A stretch of DNA of 64,000 bases from JACDAE01 sp963717195 (GTDB taxonomy: Bacteria; Chloroflexota; Ktedonobacteria; Ktedonobacterales; Ktedonobacteraceae). The position numbers and the translations under genes are program-made. The DNA lies in NCBI GenBank assembly GCA_963717195.1, contig CAVQVR010000010.1:372001-436000 (forward strand). The letters run 5' to 3'. A model generated the notes under the pieces. That model searched no databases and was not told where the DNA came from. It saw only the letters and a program-made list of their open reading frames with translations. Positions 1-8,324 of this stretch are shown piece by piece. Positions within the stretch are counted from its first letter, which is position 1. Every line of letters starts with the position of its first letter.

Positions 1-476
1 CGGCTGAAAAGGATGTTGGCTGCCCCTTTCATAAAGGTGAAGCCGTACTCCACATTACCAGTGGCAATCAAGAATTGGTGCTCACGGACCTCAACCGTCT
101 GGCCGGACTGTAAACGCAACCCCACAACCTGACCCACGGCATCGCGGGAGAAAGCAATATTGCCTGGCCCCTGAGCTTCGGTCAGGAAGATCTGCAGTCC
201 CGCAAACATGCGTTTCGCCATGCCCTTCATTGATTTGAAGCCGATCTGTACTCCCGGATGTTTCCATAGGAGAATGTGATGCTCAAAGTAAATAGGGAGT
301 TGATTGCCCAACATCACATCTACCACAGGTACCAGCTCACCATCAATGGAAATCGTAATATCTCCAACCTTAAGAGGGCCTTTGGGATTATGTAACTCAG
401 CTTTGGGAACGTCTGCCCCAAATATGCTACTAGTGTATTCTTCATACTGGTTTGATGGAATCTCGCTTGCTGCCAT
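1..476 (-). CDS. AIM24-family protein (3' end outside window)
   Basis: The reading frame starts at an ATG at 476 behind GGAGATC and runs off the left edge, so only about 158 N-terminal residues are visible. The sequence fits the AIM24 (TIGR00266-like) family: a beta-rich protein with segments such as VGLRLQSGQTVEVREHQFL and GNVEYGFTFMKG, the usual core of the fold. These proteins are named after a yeast mitochondrial protein; the bacterial role is not established. No signal peptide is seen. It lies 146 bp downstream of the PsiE-like gene on the same strand and may be cotranscribed with it. Family is fairly sure, function is not. Confidence 0.75.
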   Translation of the reverse strand, partial: MAASEIPSNQYEEYTSSIFGADVPKAELHNPKGPLKVGDITISIDGELVPVVDVMLGNQLPIYFEHHILLWKHPGVQIGFKSMKGMAKRMFAGLQIFLTEAQGPGNIAFSRDAVGQVVGLRLQSGQTVEVREHQFLIATGNVEYGFTFMKGAANILFS

Positions 477-622
477 GACGTTGATCTCCTTACAAAATTG
501 AGAGAGGGCAACCCCTCAGGGGAAACAGTCATATATGTCTCACTTGTCATAGTAGCACTGGCACCAAACGGCACAGGAGTAAGTTGTACCCACTTAATGA
601 TTTGCCGCTCCAGCAACAAGAA

Positions 623-1198
623 TCATGTACCTGATGCATTCTCTTCGAGCAGTTTACCAAGTAGTTTGATCGTGACGCCCAATGCCAGGACTACTGCGGC
701 ACTTACACCCAACTCTATCATAGCACGTGTAAATTCAGCGGGATCTACATTGCTCGCGGCAAGCCTGGCTCCAATTGAGAGAATACTACGAGTCGCGGAC
801 ACAATTCCGATAAAGAGAAACGGACGTAAAGAAGTTGCATGAGCTTTAAGGTAATGGAGGACTGTGCCCAGTACCTCCATTATGATAAGTACCAGCAGAA
901 GGTCAGTGACAAACTGGATGATAGCAGGTGCTATATCGTTGATATGGTTCTTGGTAAGTGCTTCTATCATCGCGGTGCCAAAATACCAGAAGCTGTAGCC
1001 AAGTGCACAAAGTGCTCCTACCAAAAAAGAAGCACCAACAATAGCATAGATAACGGTATCAGCGCGATCCAACCAGTAGCTAGAAAAAGCTGCTAGGAAG
1101 TCTTCTGAATTATGGTTATGTTTGTGGTGCTTATTCTCCTGATAAGGAAAGGGTGTTTTACCTTTCCCTGCCAGAATATCCGTCTTGTCATTTTCCAT
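623..1198 (-). CDS. PsiE-like (phosphate-starvation-inducible family) membrane protein
   Basis: 191 residues: a charged, His-rich N-terminus (KHHKHNHN at about 23-30) and then four hydrophobic segments near 48-72, 93-117, 126-147 and 160-182. This is the layout of the PsiE family, small inner-membrane proteins first noted as phosphate-starvation inducible in E. coli; the biochemical role is unknown. The ATG at 1198 follows AAAGGAGCG at good spacing. A possible extended -10 (TGATATAGT) lies about 40 bp upstream. Family placement rests on the membrane pattern and the conserved FVTDLLLVLIIMEVLGT-like second helix. The next gene on the strand is the AIM24-like gene. Confidence 0.75.
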   Translation of the reverse strand: MENDKTDILAGKGKTPFPYQENKHHKHNHNSEDFLAAFSSYWLDRADTVIYAIVGASFLVGALCALGYSFWYFGTAMIEALTKNHINDIAPAIIQFVTDLLLVLIIMEVLGTVLHYLKAHATSLRPFLFIGIVSATRSILSIGARLAASNVDPAEFTRAMIELGVSAAVVLALGVTIKLLGKLLEENASGT

Positions 1199-1238
1199 GT
1201 AAGGCGCTCCTTTGAATATATGAATAAGATCAGCTTAT

Positions 1239-1247
1239 ACTATATCA
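1239..1247 (-). promoter_or_regulatory. Candidate extended -10 for PsiE-like gene
   Basis: On the minus strand the bases read TGATATAGT, an extended -10 form, placed so that transcription would start about 35 bp before the ATG at 1198. No clear -35 is seen. Confidence 0.35.
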
Positions 1248-1376
1248 CTCTACCTCTACTTACTTCTACATCATAGTAGAAGTCGGGATTCGGCTCGCTC
1301 CTCTCTACTATCATACACACATGCTTTCATCGCCGGTTCCATTTCATCAATCTCCCGTGGCAACGAGCAGATAGCC

Positions 1377-1419
1377 AAAAACAAAAACAACAGGCTGGCT
1401 CATCTGCTAGCCTGTTGTT
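1377..1419 (-). terminator. Rho-independent terminator of the RRM gene
   Basis: Two 14-nt arms (1386-1399 and 1406-1419) pair with one G:T wobble around a 6-nt loop. On the minus strand the stem is followed by the T-rich tract at 1377-1385. It lies 50 bp beyond the stop codon of the RRM gene. Confidence 0.8.
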
Positions 1420-1469
1420 TCTTTCAGCTATTTCGTGCTATCAATTGTCAGGAATTACGAGAGAGCGTT

Positions 1470-1766
1470 TTAATAGCCCGAATTTGATCGTCCTCGTCCC
1501 TGGGAACCTCTGTTTCCTCCTGATTGGCGCTCACGTGCCTCGTTGACCGTGATGGTGCGATCTCCCAATTGAGTGCCGTTGAGCCGCTCAATGGCGGTAC
1601 GTGCACCCTGATCGTCGCCCATCTCGACAAAACCAAAGCCTTTGCTGCGCCCGGTATCACGATCCGTTATTACCGAAGCTTCAAGAACCTGTCCAGCTTG
1701 TCCGAACAGATCGAGCAGATCTTGCTCGTTGGTTTGATAGGGAAGTCCCCCTACATATAGTCTCAT
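1470..1766 (-). CDS. Single-RRM RNA-binding protein (glycine-rich tail)
   Basis: 98 residues: one RNA recognition motif with RNP-2 LYVGGL at 3-8 and RNP-1 KGFGFVEM at 42-49, then a short Gly/Arg/Ser/Asn tail from about residue 81. Small bacterial RRM proteins of this form (cyanobacterial Rbp type) bind single-stranded RNA and are often cold-regulated; that role is transferred here, not shown. A longer frame reaches an ATG at 1790, but AGGAG at ideal distance before the ATG at 1766 makes this start much more likely. It has its own promoter-like TGTTATAAT about 100 bp upstream and a strong terminator downstream, so it is probably monocistronic with a 5' leader of roughly 90 bases. Confidence 0.9.
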   Translation of the reverse strand: MRLYVGGLPYQTNEQDLLDLFGQAGQVLEASVITDRDTGRSKGFGFVEMGDDQGARTAIERLNGTQLGDRTITVNEARERQSGGNRGSQGRGRSNSGY

Positions 1767-1864
1767 GATAAAATGCTCCTGTGCCGACATCTTTCAATGC
1801 ATTGACGCTCGAAGAAACCGTTTCTCACAGAAGCGCTACAATTCTTTTTTGATGTCATACTCTC

Positions 1865-1873
1865 ATTATAACA
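1865..1873 (-). promoter_or_regulatory. Extended -10 promoter of the RRM gene
   Basis: The minus strand reads TGTTATAAT, a perfect extended -10. Initiation about 7 bp downstream would give a leader of some 90 nt before the ATG at 1766, long enough for the kind of 5' UTR control seen in cold-induced RNA-binding protein genes (inference). The rest of the 1767-2071 interval shows no gene. Confidence 0.6.
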
Positions 1874-2071
1874 CGCCATGACGAATACTCGTTCCTTTTG
1901 GCCTCCAGCGTATAACTTGCTGCCATTTTTGAGAAGTTCTTCCTGTATCCGTCTATATTCTTAACCACATTCTAGTTATCCAGGCGGTCGCGACACCATG
2001 CATTATTGTGGTAGAACATTGGTATAGGCTTATAGAGACTCTATTTTTGAGGAAGGAAATCGCCACAACCC

Positions 2072-3052
2072 ATGAGTGACACGCCAAAAATTTTGACTGA
2101 GGTTGAATTCGACTCTGCATCATTGCAGAAGTTGCGGGAGGCCGCACAGACCGACATCACCTTAATTACTGATCGGCAGGAGGTTCTAAAAGCGCTCCAA
2201 GAAGCCGACATTTTCTGTGGATCTACTGTACCTGACAATATACTTGAAATTGCACCACGCCTCCGCTGGCTCCAGTATATTGGTGCCGGACTCGATAGAT
2301 TGCCTTCGACGGGTCTACTTGCTCCTGGTAGCCGGGTAATCGTAACGCGAGCATCAGGTGTGCATATAACACAGATCAGCGAATATGTTTTTGGAAGCAT
2401 GTTGATGTTTAATCGCTCGTGGCCTCAGATGCTGGACCTGCAACAACGCCATATCTGGCCACACCATTACAACGAGTACCACCTGGCACAGCGCGAACTG
2501 GCGAATCGCACGCTGGGTATTGTTGGATTGGGTAGCATCGGACGCGGGATCGCGCACCTGGGCCGCGCCTTTGGGATGAAGGTTATCGCCTCCCGCTTTT
2601 CTGCGCATCCTGGCGAGTCCGATCCCGACGTTGACACTCTCTATACACTGGATCAACTGCATACGCTGCTCAACCAGAGCGATTATGTAGTTCTGGCCGT
2701 CCCACTGACCGATAGGACCGAGAAGCTGATCGGCGAGGCCGAATTGCATGCGATGCAGCGTCACGCGTACCTGGTCAATATCGCACGTGGACGCGTGATC
2801 GATGAGGAGGCACTGATACGTGCTCTCAAAGAGGGATGGATCGCTGGAGCTGGACTGGATGTTGCCGTTCAGGAACCTTTGCCACCCGAAAGCCCCTTAT
2901 TTGATGCACCCAACCTCATTCTATCGCCGCATATCTCAGGTGCAAGCGACTATTATAATGTGCGCCTGGCCGAGCTGTTCGCCGAAAATCTACAACGTTA
3001 TCGTGCAGGCCAGCCATTACGCAATCAGTATGATCCAGCGAAAGGATATTAA
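2072..3052 (+). CDS. D-2-hydroxyacid dehydrogenase (NAD-dependent)
   Basis: 326 residues with the two-domain layout of the family: a split substrate domain and a Rossmann domain with GLGSIG at 152-157. Catalytic residues are in place: Arg239 in NIARGRVID, Glu268 in VAVQEPL and His287 in SPHISG. Such enzymes reduce 2-keto acids or oxidise D-2-hydroxyacids (phosphoglycerate, glyoxylate/hydroxypyruvate, formate-like substrates); the exact substrate cannot be read from sequence. Length is typical and there is no ACT or ASB domain, which argues against a full-length SerA. The stop codon overlaps by 4 bp the stop of the convergent aldo/keto reductase. Confidence 0.9.
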   Translation: MSDTPKILTEVEFDSASLQKLREAAQTDITLITDRQEVLKALQEADIFCGSTVPDNILEIAPRLRWLQYIGAGLDRLPSTGLLAPGSRVIVTRASGVHITQISEYVFGSMLMFNRSWPQMLDLQQRHIWPHHYNEYHLAQRELANRTLGIVGLGSIGRGIAHLGRAFGMKVIASRFSAHPGESDPDVDTLYTLDQLHTLLNQSDYVVLAVPLTDRTEKLIGEAELHAMQRHAYLVNIARGRVIDEEALIRALKEGWIAGAGLDVAVQEPLPPESPLFDAPNLILSPHISGASDYYNVRLAELFAENLQRYRAGQPLRNQYDPAKGY

Positions 3053-4038
3053 TGCTCACTTCCTGTAGGAGAGGGGAGTCCTTCACGGCCCTTCTGAGGC
3101 TGAGTCACTCTATCAATAGCTGCAAACTCTTCATCGTTCAGGTACCATTTGAGCACCTCTGCATTCTCAATTGCATGGTGTGTACTGGTAGCACCAGGAA
3201 TAGGAATGATATGCTCATCTTTCTGTAAGAGCCATTTCAGGGCAACCTGGCTCGTCGTCATTCCATAACGTTGCGCAATTGTGCTGAGCGTCTCTTGAAT
3301 GGCTGCCAACCGTGCACGCTCAGCCTTGCGCCAAACAGGAGGGATCAGAGACGATACATTACGCTTAGCAGGCATCTGGGTAGCGCCTGGAAGAGGGTTT
3401 TCACGCAATTTTCCACTCTCTAGAGGCCGATAGGCAACCAGCGCAACATTAAGTTCGCGGCATGCGTCCAGTACTCCATTGGTTTCTGGCTGTCGATGAA
3501 GCAGACTATAGTGGACCTCATTAGCAGCCAGTGGTATGCCGTAGCGAGCAAGACGAGCTGCGGCACGCCGCATCTGCTTTACATTATAGTTGCTCACACC
3601 CACCGCACGTATCTTACCGACATGGACAGCAAGCGCCATCATATCCATCAAAGCATCAAGGTTGAGAAATGTAAAGGGGAAGTGAACATAATAGAGGTCA
3701 AGCGTCTCCACCCCAAGACGGCTCAGGCTGGCGTCCAGGGCATCCATCAACGTATGCGGTGAAAGCCGGTTAGGTAGAGGAGCAAATTTACTGGCGGTAA
3801 TCACCACGCGGTTCGCACGTTTCATACACTCACCGAGAGTTCGCTCAGAGTTTCCCCTTGTATAGACTTCAGCCGTATCAAAAAAATTGATACCTGCATT
3901 TAGAGATGCCTGAAACGCCTCAAAGACTGCCTCACCGTCCTGGCCTCGTCCAGCTCCCCATCTATTGGTACCAACTCCTAAAGGAGATACGATGAGCTCT
4001 GTTGCTCCGAGGGGGCGATGCTGTGTCATCTGTGTCAT
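3049..4038 (-). CDS. Aldo/keto reductase
   Basis: 329 residues with a TIM-barrel aldo/keto reductase pattern. The catalytic tetrad is visible as Asp54 and Tyr59 in FFDTAEVY, Lys84 in TASKFAP and His119 in LYYVHFPF. The C-terminal part carries the NADPH-binding stretch IIPIPGATST. It is a close relative of the second aldo/keto reductase at 36163-37128, sharing VGVSNY, EVHYSLLHR/QVHYSLLHR and NGVLD..CRELNVAL, so the two are probably paralogues. Substrate unknown. The gene converges on the D-2-hydroxyacid dehydrogenase with overlapping stop codons, so no terminator fits between them. Confidence 0.9.
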   Translation of the reverse strand: MTQMTQHRPLGATELIVSPLGVGTNRWGAGRGQDGEAVFEAFQASLNAGINFFDTAEVYTRGNSERTLGECMKRANRVVITASKFAPLPNRLSPHTLMDALDASLSRLGVETLDLYYVHFPFTFLNLDALMDMMALAVHVGKIRAVGVSNYNVKQMRRAAARLARYGIPLAANEVHYSLLHRQPETNGVLDACRELNVALVAYRPLESGKLRENPLPGATQMPAKRNVSSLIPPVWRKAERARLAAIQETLSTIAQRYGMTTSQVALKWLLQKDEHIIPIPGATSTHHAIENAEVLKWYLNDEEFAAIDRVTQPQKGREGLPSPTGSEH

Positions 4039-4498
4039 AAATACTCTTTTCTTCCTTTGCGTAGCAAAAAGGTTTGTTTTTGTGCCTCAGTAGAAATAGT
4101 GGATAGTTATTTTTTGCTACGCAGGCCTGCTCGCTTTGATTGTATACGTATGAATCAATTTTTTCAAGTGAGGGCTCCTCCACTTTTCCCTTCAGAGGTT
4201 AAGCAGAAATTAAGCAAAGAAATCGGACCGTGAAATAGCATAGATCCACCCCTACATTCATAACTACATAAGAATATATGCATTATGTGCTTCTCTATAC
4301 TGATCGTAAGCTAAGGAATGCGCGGAGAGAGGCATGAAGCTGTAGTATATCCATCATTTCCACTCAATCAATGTTCTCGACAAACAAGGAAAGGCGGTAC
4401 AGAAGGATTTCAAGAACCGATCAGAGGGCCAAAGGAATTTGTTCCTCTCTACCGAAACTATCTGTTTCTTAGATATTAGATAAAGGAAAGGAATGAGA
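4039..4498. other. Intergenic region with a 13-bp inverted repeat
   Basis: No convincing gene. Arms TGCGTAGCAAAAA at 4058-4070 and its exact complement at 4111-4123 flank a 40-nt loop just upstream of the aldo/keto reductase start. The rest is A+T-rich and probably holds the divergent promoters of that gene and the collagen-like gene. Confidence 0.5.
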
Positions 4499-6461
4499 AT
4501 GAAACGTCGAGCGATTCTACTGGTGCCAAATTTCGTGCTGGTCGCTCTGCTGACAATCTGGACAGTTTCAGGAGCGTCAGCCCATAAACCAGATCTGGCA
4601 AATAAGCTAATCCCTTCCAGGCCTCTCCAGCAAAGCAGATCTATAGGCCCATCTGATACCATCAATCTTGCCTTAAACAAACCCACGACTGCATCTTCTA
4701 TAGAAAGTGCGAGTTACCCGCCTTCTAAAGCAGTAGATGGTAGCCTCTCCACACGCTGGTCATCGGGAAAGGCGCATGGAACTGAATGGCTGCAAATCGA
4801 CCTGGGAAACATGTACGTTATCACCGGAGTGAACCTGTACTGGGAAACCGCCTATGCCACAAGTTTCCAGATTCAGGATTCCACTGATCAAATGACATGG
4901 ACATCGATCTATAGTACTACAACGAGTACAGGTGGAAACAAGGTTCTGACCGGACTTTCCGATCTTGGCCGCTACCTTCGTGTCTATGCAACTCACTATG
5001 CAGCTCCATACATAAACTATTCCCTCCGGGAAGTTCAGGTGTATGGAACTGCATCTGGGCCACAAGGCCCTTCTGGTCCAAGCGGTCCGTCCGGCCCAAG
5101 CGGCCCTTCTGGTCCTTCTGGTCCTGCGGTCCAAGTGGTCCTTCTGGTCCATCTGGTCCAAGCGGTCCAAGTGGCCCAAGTGGGGCTATTGGTCTTACTG
5201 GTCCAAGCGGCCCAAGCGGTCCGTCCGGTCCCATCGGTCTTACTGGCCTCTCTGGCCCGAGCGGCCCGAGTGGGGCTATTGGGGATACTGGTCCAAGTGG
5301 CCCGAGCGGCCCGAGGGCAAGTGGGGCTACTGGGGATACTGGCCCGAGCGGTCCGTCTGGTCCAAGTGGGGATACTGGCCCAAGTGGTCCAAGTGGGGCT
5401 ACTGGGGATACTGGCCCGAGCGGTCCGTCTGGTCCAAGTGGGGCTACTGGCCCGAGCGGCCCAAGTGGAGCTACTGGTCCGAGCGGGGATACTGGCCCGA
5501 GCGGTCCGTCTGGTCCAAGTGGGGCTACTGGCCCGAGCGGCCCAAGTGGGGCTACTGGGGATACTGGTCCGAGCGGTCCGTCTGGTCCAAGTGGGATACT
5601 GGTCCGAGTGGCCCAAGTGGAGCTACTGGTCCGAGCGGGGATACTGGTCCGAGCGGCCCGTCTGGTCCAAGTGGGGATACTGGTCCGAGTGGTCCGTCTG
5701 GTCCCATCGGTCTTACTGGTCCGAGTGGTCCGTCTGGTCCCATCGGTCTTACTGGCCCGAGCGGCCCGAGTGGCCCAAGTGGGGCTACTGGGGATACTGG
5801 TCCGAGCGGTCCGAGCGGCCCGAGTGGTCCAAGTGGGGCTACTGGGGATACTGGCCCGAGCGGTCCGTCTGGTCCAAGTGGGGATACTGGCCCGAGCGGT
5901 CCGAGCGGCCCAAGTGGGGCTACTGGGGATACTGGCCCGAGCGGTCCGTCTGGTCCAAGTGGGGATACTGGCCCGAGCGGCCCGTCTGGTCCGAGTGGTC
6001 CGTCCGGTCCCTCTGGTCTCGGGTTGGCTCAGTATGGGTACATTTACAATTTAAGTACTCAGACAGTAGCTTCGGGCGATCCCGTTCTTTTTGACGGATC
6101 TGCTTTTACTACGAGTGGAATTACGTATAATCTCGGGGGAATTAGTCCAGGTAGGGTTACAATTACCAGCCCAGGCATATACAGGGTTGCTTCCTCTGTG
6201 TTTGGTACAGCCGCCAATCAATTCACACTAGAGCTAAATGGTGCACCAGTTACGGGGTCGGAAGACTTTGGCAGTCAGCCAAACACCGGTCAGCGTATCA
6301 TGGTGTTATCGGCTGGTGATGTCCTCACCCTTGTAAATACTAGTGCCGCTGCGGTTATTCTCCCGGCAACGAATGGTACCACACAAAGCAACGCGTCAAT
6401 TCTTATCGAACAATTAAGAGGTAGCCATCTCTGGCTAATACTGGTCCAACGCCAATTCTAG
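4499..6461 (+). pseudogene. Discoidin-collagen-BclA-like surface protein, two frameshifts
   Basis: Reading across three frames gives one coherent protein. A signal peptide occupies residues 1-28 (MKRRAILLV...SGASA). An F5/8 type C (discoidin) domain follows at about 50-185, with NLALNKPTTASS at its start and LREVQVYGT at its end. Then comes a Gly-Pro-Ser/Gly-Asp-Thr collagen-like stretch, roughly 280 residues, and a C-terminal beta domain (about 140 residues, YIYN...SPGIYRVASS...LSAGDVLTLVN) of the kind found on Bacillus exosporium BclA and C1q-like folds. The frame changes once at 5125-5127 and again at 5592-5595; each fits loss of one base inside the GC-rich repeats. The repeat DNA is open in all three frames, so long out-of-frame readings exist. 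The ATG at 4499 is favoured over 4493 for its spacing to AAGGAAAGG. Secreted surface or spore-coat fibre is inferred. The frameshifts may be assembly errors in repeats. Confidence 0.8.
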
Positions 6462-6495
6462 TGCTCTAGTTATTGGCACCATAAACAGGAGGATA

Positions 6496-6543
6496 TCGAC
6501 CAGATGAGCTTCTTTCATAAATGAAAGAAGCTAATTTGGTCGA
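6496..6543 (+). terminator. Long hairpin after the collagen-like gene
   Basis: A 12-bp perfect inner stem (AGCTTCTTTCAT and complement, loop AA) is extended by TCGACCA/TGGTCGA outer arms. It begins 35 bp after the stop at 6461. The T-tract is weak, so function as a terminator is likely but not certain. Nothing else is recognised between here and 6752. Confidence 0.55.
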
Positions 6544-6751
6544 CTTCGTTAGCAAAAGCGGCAAATGGCCCGCATGGGTAAAATCATAGACACCAGGAAA
6601 CAGGATTGCAAACAATGTTGTCACCTGTTATAATTTCTGCACAGAACAGCTCATGTTCTTTTTGAAACACAACCACTAGAAAATCGGCATTCTATAGCCC
6701 ACACCACATTATGCTGGTGAGCAGGGCAGGGCCTGCAATGGCCTTCACTTC

Positions 6752-7591
6752 ATGACAACTTCTCACAGAAAAGAAGCTACGACCATTATTAACGACATCA
6801 ATTCTCACACTATCAGGCGTATTCGTCGTCTGCGCGTGCGTGAAGAGCGCGAACGAACAGGATTGTACTACATCGAAGGTCTACGTTTTGTTGATCAAGC
6901 TGTTTCACATGGTGCAACTGTCGAGACGCTCGTTGTATGCCATCCTCTCCTCTCTCATCCTTATGCACACCGTTTGCTGAGTCGTGTACAACATAGTGGT
7001 ACGCCGATTCTGTATGTAACGCCAGCTATCTTGCATGGCATCTCCCTCGTTGATGATCCGCAAGGCATTGGAGCAATCGTCAAACAACGCTGGGATCGAC
7101 TGGAGAACATCAAAACCGGAGACGCACTATGCTGGATCGCCCTTTCCGTTGTACGTTCGCCGGGCAACCTGGGCACCCTTCTGCGTACCTCTGAAGCAGT
7201 TGGCGGCGCGGGCATCATTTTGCTGGATGAGAGCACCGATCCCTATGATCCCACGACAGTACGGGCAACCATGGGAGCATTGTTTGCACAGCGTTTTGTG
7301 CGTGCCACAGTAGACGAGTTTGTGCAGTGGAAGCAACGCAATGCGTATATGCTTGTCGGCACATCACCTTCAGCAAAACAGGATTATCACACTGTCACAT
7401 ATCACCATCCCACTATCCTGCTAATGGGTGAAGAGCGTAAGGGTCTATCATCAGAGTTACAATCCCTCTGTGATATTATGGTGCGCATCCCCATGGTTGG
7501 GAAGAGCGATTCGCTCAATCTGGCTATTGCCACCAGCGTGATGCTCTATGAGCTGTTTAATCAACGGAGGATGCAACCAGCGTCAGTGTAA
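6752..7591 (+). CDS. SpoU/TrmH-family RNA 2'-O-methyltransferase
   Basis: 279 residues. An N-terminal substrate-binding domain (residues about 20-110) is followed by the SPOUT catalytic domain with all three motifs: NLGTLLRT near 148, LMGEERKGLS near 225 and the trefoil-knot loop IPMVGKSDSLNLAIA near 248. Enzymes of this family use S-adenosylmethionine to methylate ribose 2'-OH in 23S rRNA or tRNA; RlmB, TsnR and TrmH types cannot be separated here. The conserved Asn and Arg of motif 1 and the Glu of motif 2 are present, so it should be active. The Shine-Dalgarno is weak, so the start could be slightly different. Confidence 0.9.
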   Translation: MTTSHRKEATTIINDINSHTIRRIRRLRVREERERTGLYYIEGLRFVDQAVSHGATVETLVVCHPLLSHPYAHRLLSRVQHSGTPILYVTPAILHGISLVDDPQGIGAIVKQRWDRLENIKTGDALCWIALSVVRSPGNLGTLLRTSEAVGGAGIILLDESTDPYDPTTVRATMGALFAQRFVRATVDEFVQWKQRNAYMLVGTSPSAKQDYHTVTYHHPTILLMGEERKGLSSELQSLCDIMVRIPMVGKSDSLNLAIATSVMLYELFNQRRMQPASV

Positions 7592-7719
7592 CCTCTCAAC
7601 GTATGAATATGTGGCGACCCCAGAAGAGGCGATAGTATTTCCGCTTCCCTACATCTGCCGGAAATGCTATCGCTCTCTATTCCTACACATGACTTGTCAG
7701 ACACCAGGAGGTATCATCT

Positions 7720-8259
7720 ATGAAACGCTTGCACCTTTTCTTCTTCTCTGTTGCCCTCACTTTAACATTAGCTGCATGCGGAAGTTCAACTTCCACAACC
7801 AGTGGAACCGGTTATGGCAATACGAATACAGCACCAACTGCCACTACTGGTACAGCAGGAGAAGCGGTTCTTAATACTGCATCAGCAACTGTCAACGGCA
7901 AAACCGTCACGCTCCTTACAAATGCTCAGGGCATGACCCTCTATTACTTCCTACCAGATACTGCAACGACGGCGGCCTGTACTGGCGGCTGTATCTCGAT
8001 CTGGCCTCCTTACCTCTCCAAGGCTATAGGATCTGCCGGTGCACTTCCTGGTAAGTTAACACTCCAGACGAATGCCAATGGGCAACAGGTGGCCTATAAT
8101 GGACATCCGCTCTACGTTTATTCAGGCGATACAAGTCCTGGTCAGACCAATGGAGAAGGAATTCAGAATAAATGGTTTGTTGCTACGAGCGATCTGACAA
8201 CAAATACAGGAAATGCTCCTGCCCCTACTGCCACTAGCGGAGGAACCAGCGGTTATTAA
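7720..8259 (+). CDS. Secreted lipoprotein with Yx(FWY)xxD repeats (COG4315-like)
   Basis: 179 residues. A lipoprotein signal peptide ends at the lipobox LAAC (Cys about 20), followed by a Ser/Thr-rich linker. The mature part holds two copies of the short secreted-repeat motif, LTNAQGMTLYYFLPD and YNGHPLYVYSGD, the hallmark of the COG4315 family. An adjacent TAACTGGC.SIWPP segment has a Cys pair often seen in these proteins. Function is unknown; it probably sits on the outer face of the membrane. GGAGG lies at good distance before the ATG. The gene is flanked downstream by a hairpin shared with the convergent drug exporter. Confidence 0.85.
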   Translation: MKRLHLFFFSVALTLTLAACGSSTSTTSGTGYGNTNTAPTATTGTAGEAVLNTASATVNGKTVTLLTNAQGMTLYYFLPDTATTAACTGGCISIWPPYLSKAIGSAGALPGKLTLQTNANGQQVAYNGHPLYVYSGDTSPGQTNGEGIQNKWFVATSDLTTNTGNAPAPTATSGGTSGY

Positions 8260-8283
8260 GCTCCTCCATCTGTATGAATTGCA

Positions 8284-8319
8284 CTTTTCGTCAGTCACTA
8301 TTGGGTAGGCTGACGAAAG
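8284..8319. terminator. Shared hairpin between convergent genes
   Basis: Arms CTTTTCGTCAG (8284-8294) and CTGACGAAAG (8310-8319) form a stem between the lipoprotein stop and the stop of the convergent exporter at 8325. It could act in both directions; the T-tracts are short. Confidence 0.5.
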
Positions 8320-8324
8320 CTTGC

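Noticed and set aside
4499..6094. Long open readings in the other frames of the collagen repeat (Val/Leu/Gly-rich or Trp/Ser-rich)
   Set aside because: They arise because GC-rich repeat DNA has few stops; only the Gly-Pro-Ser reading joins the signal, discoidin and C-terminal domains.
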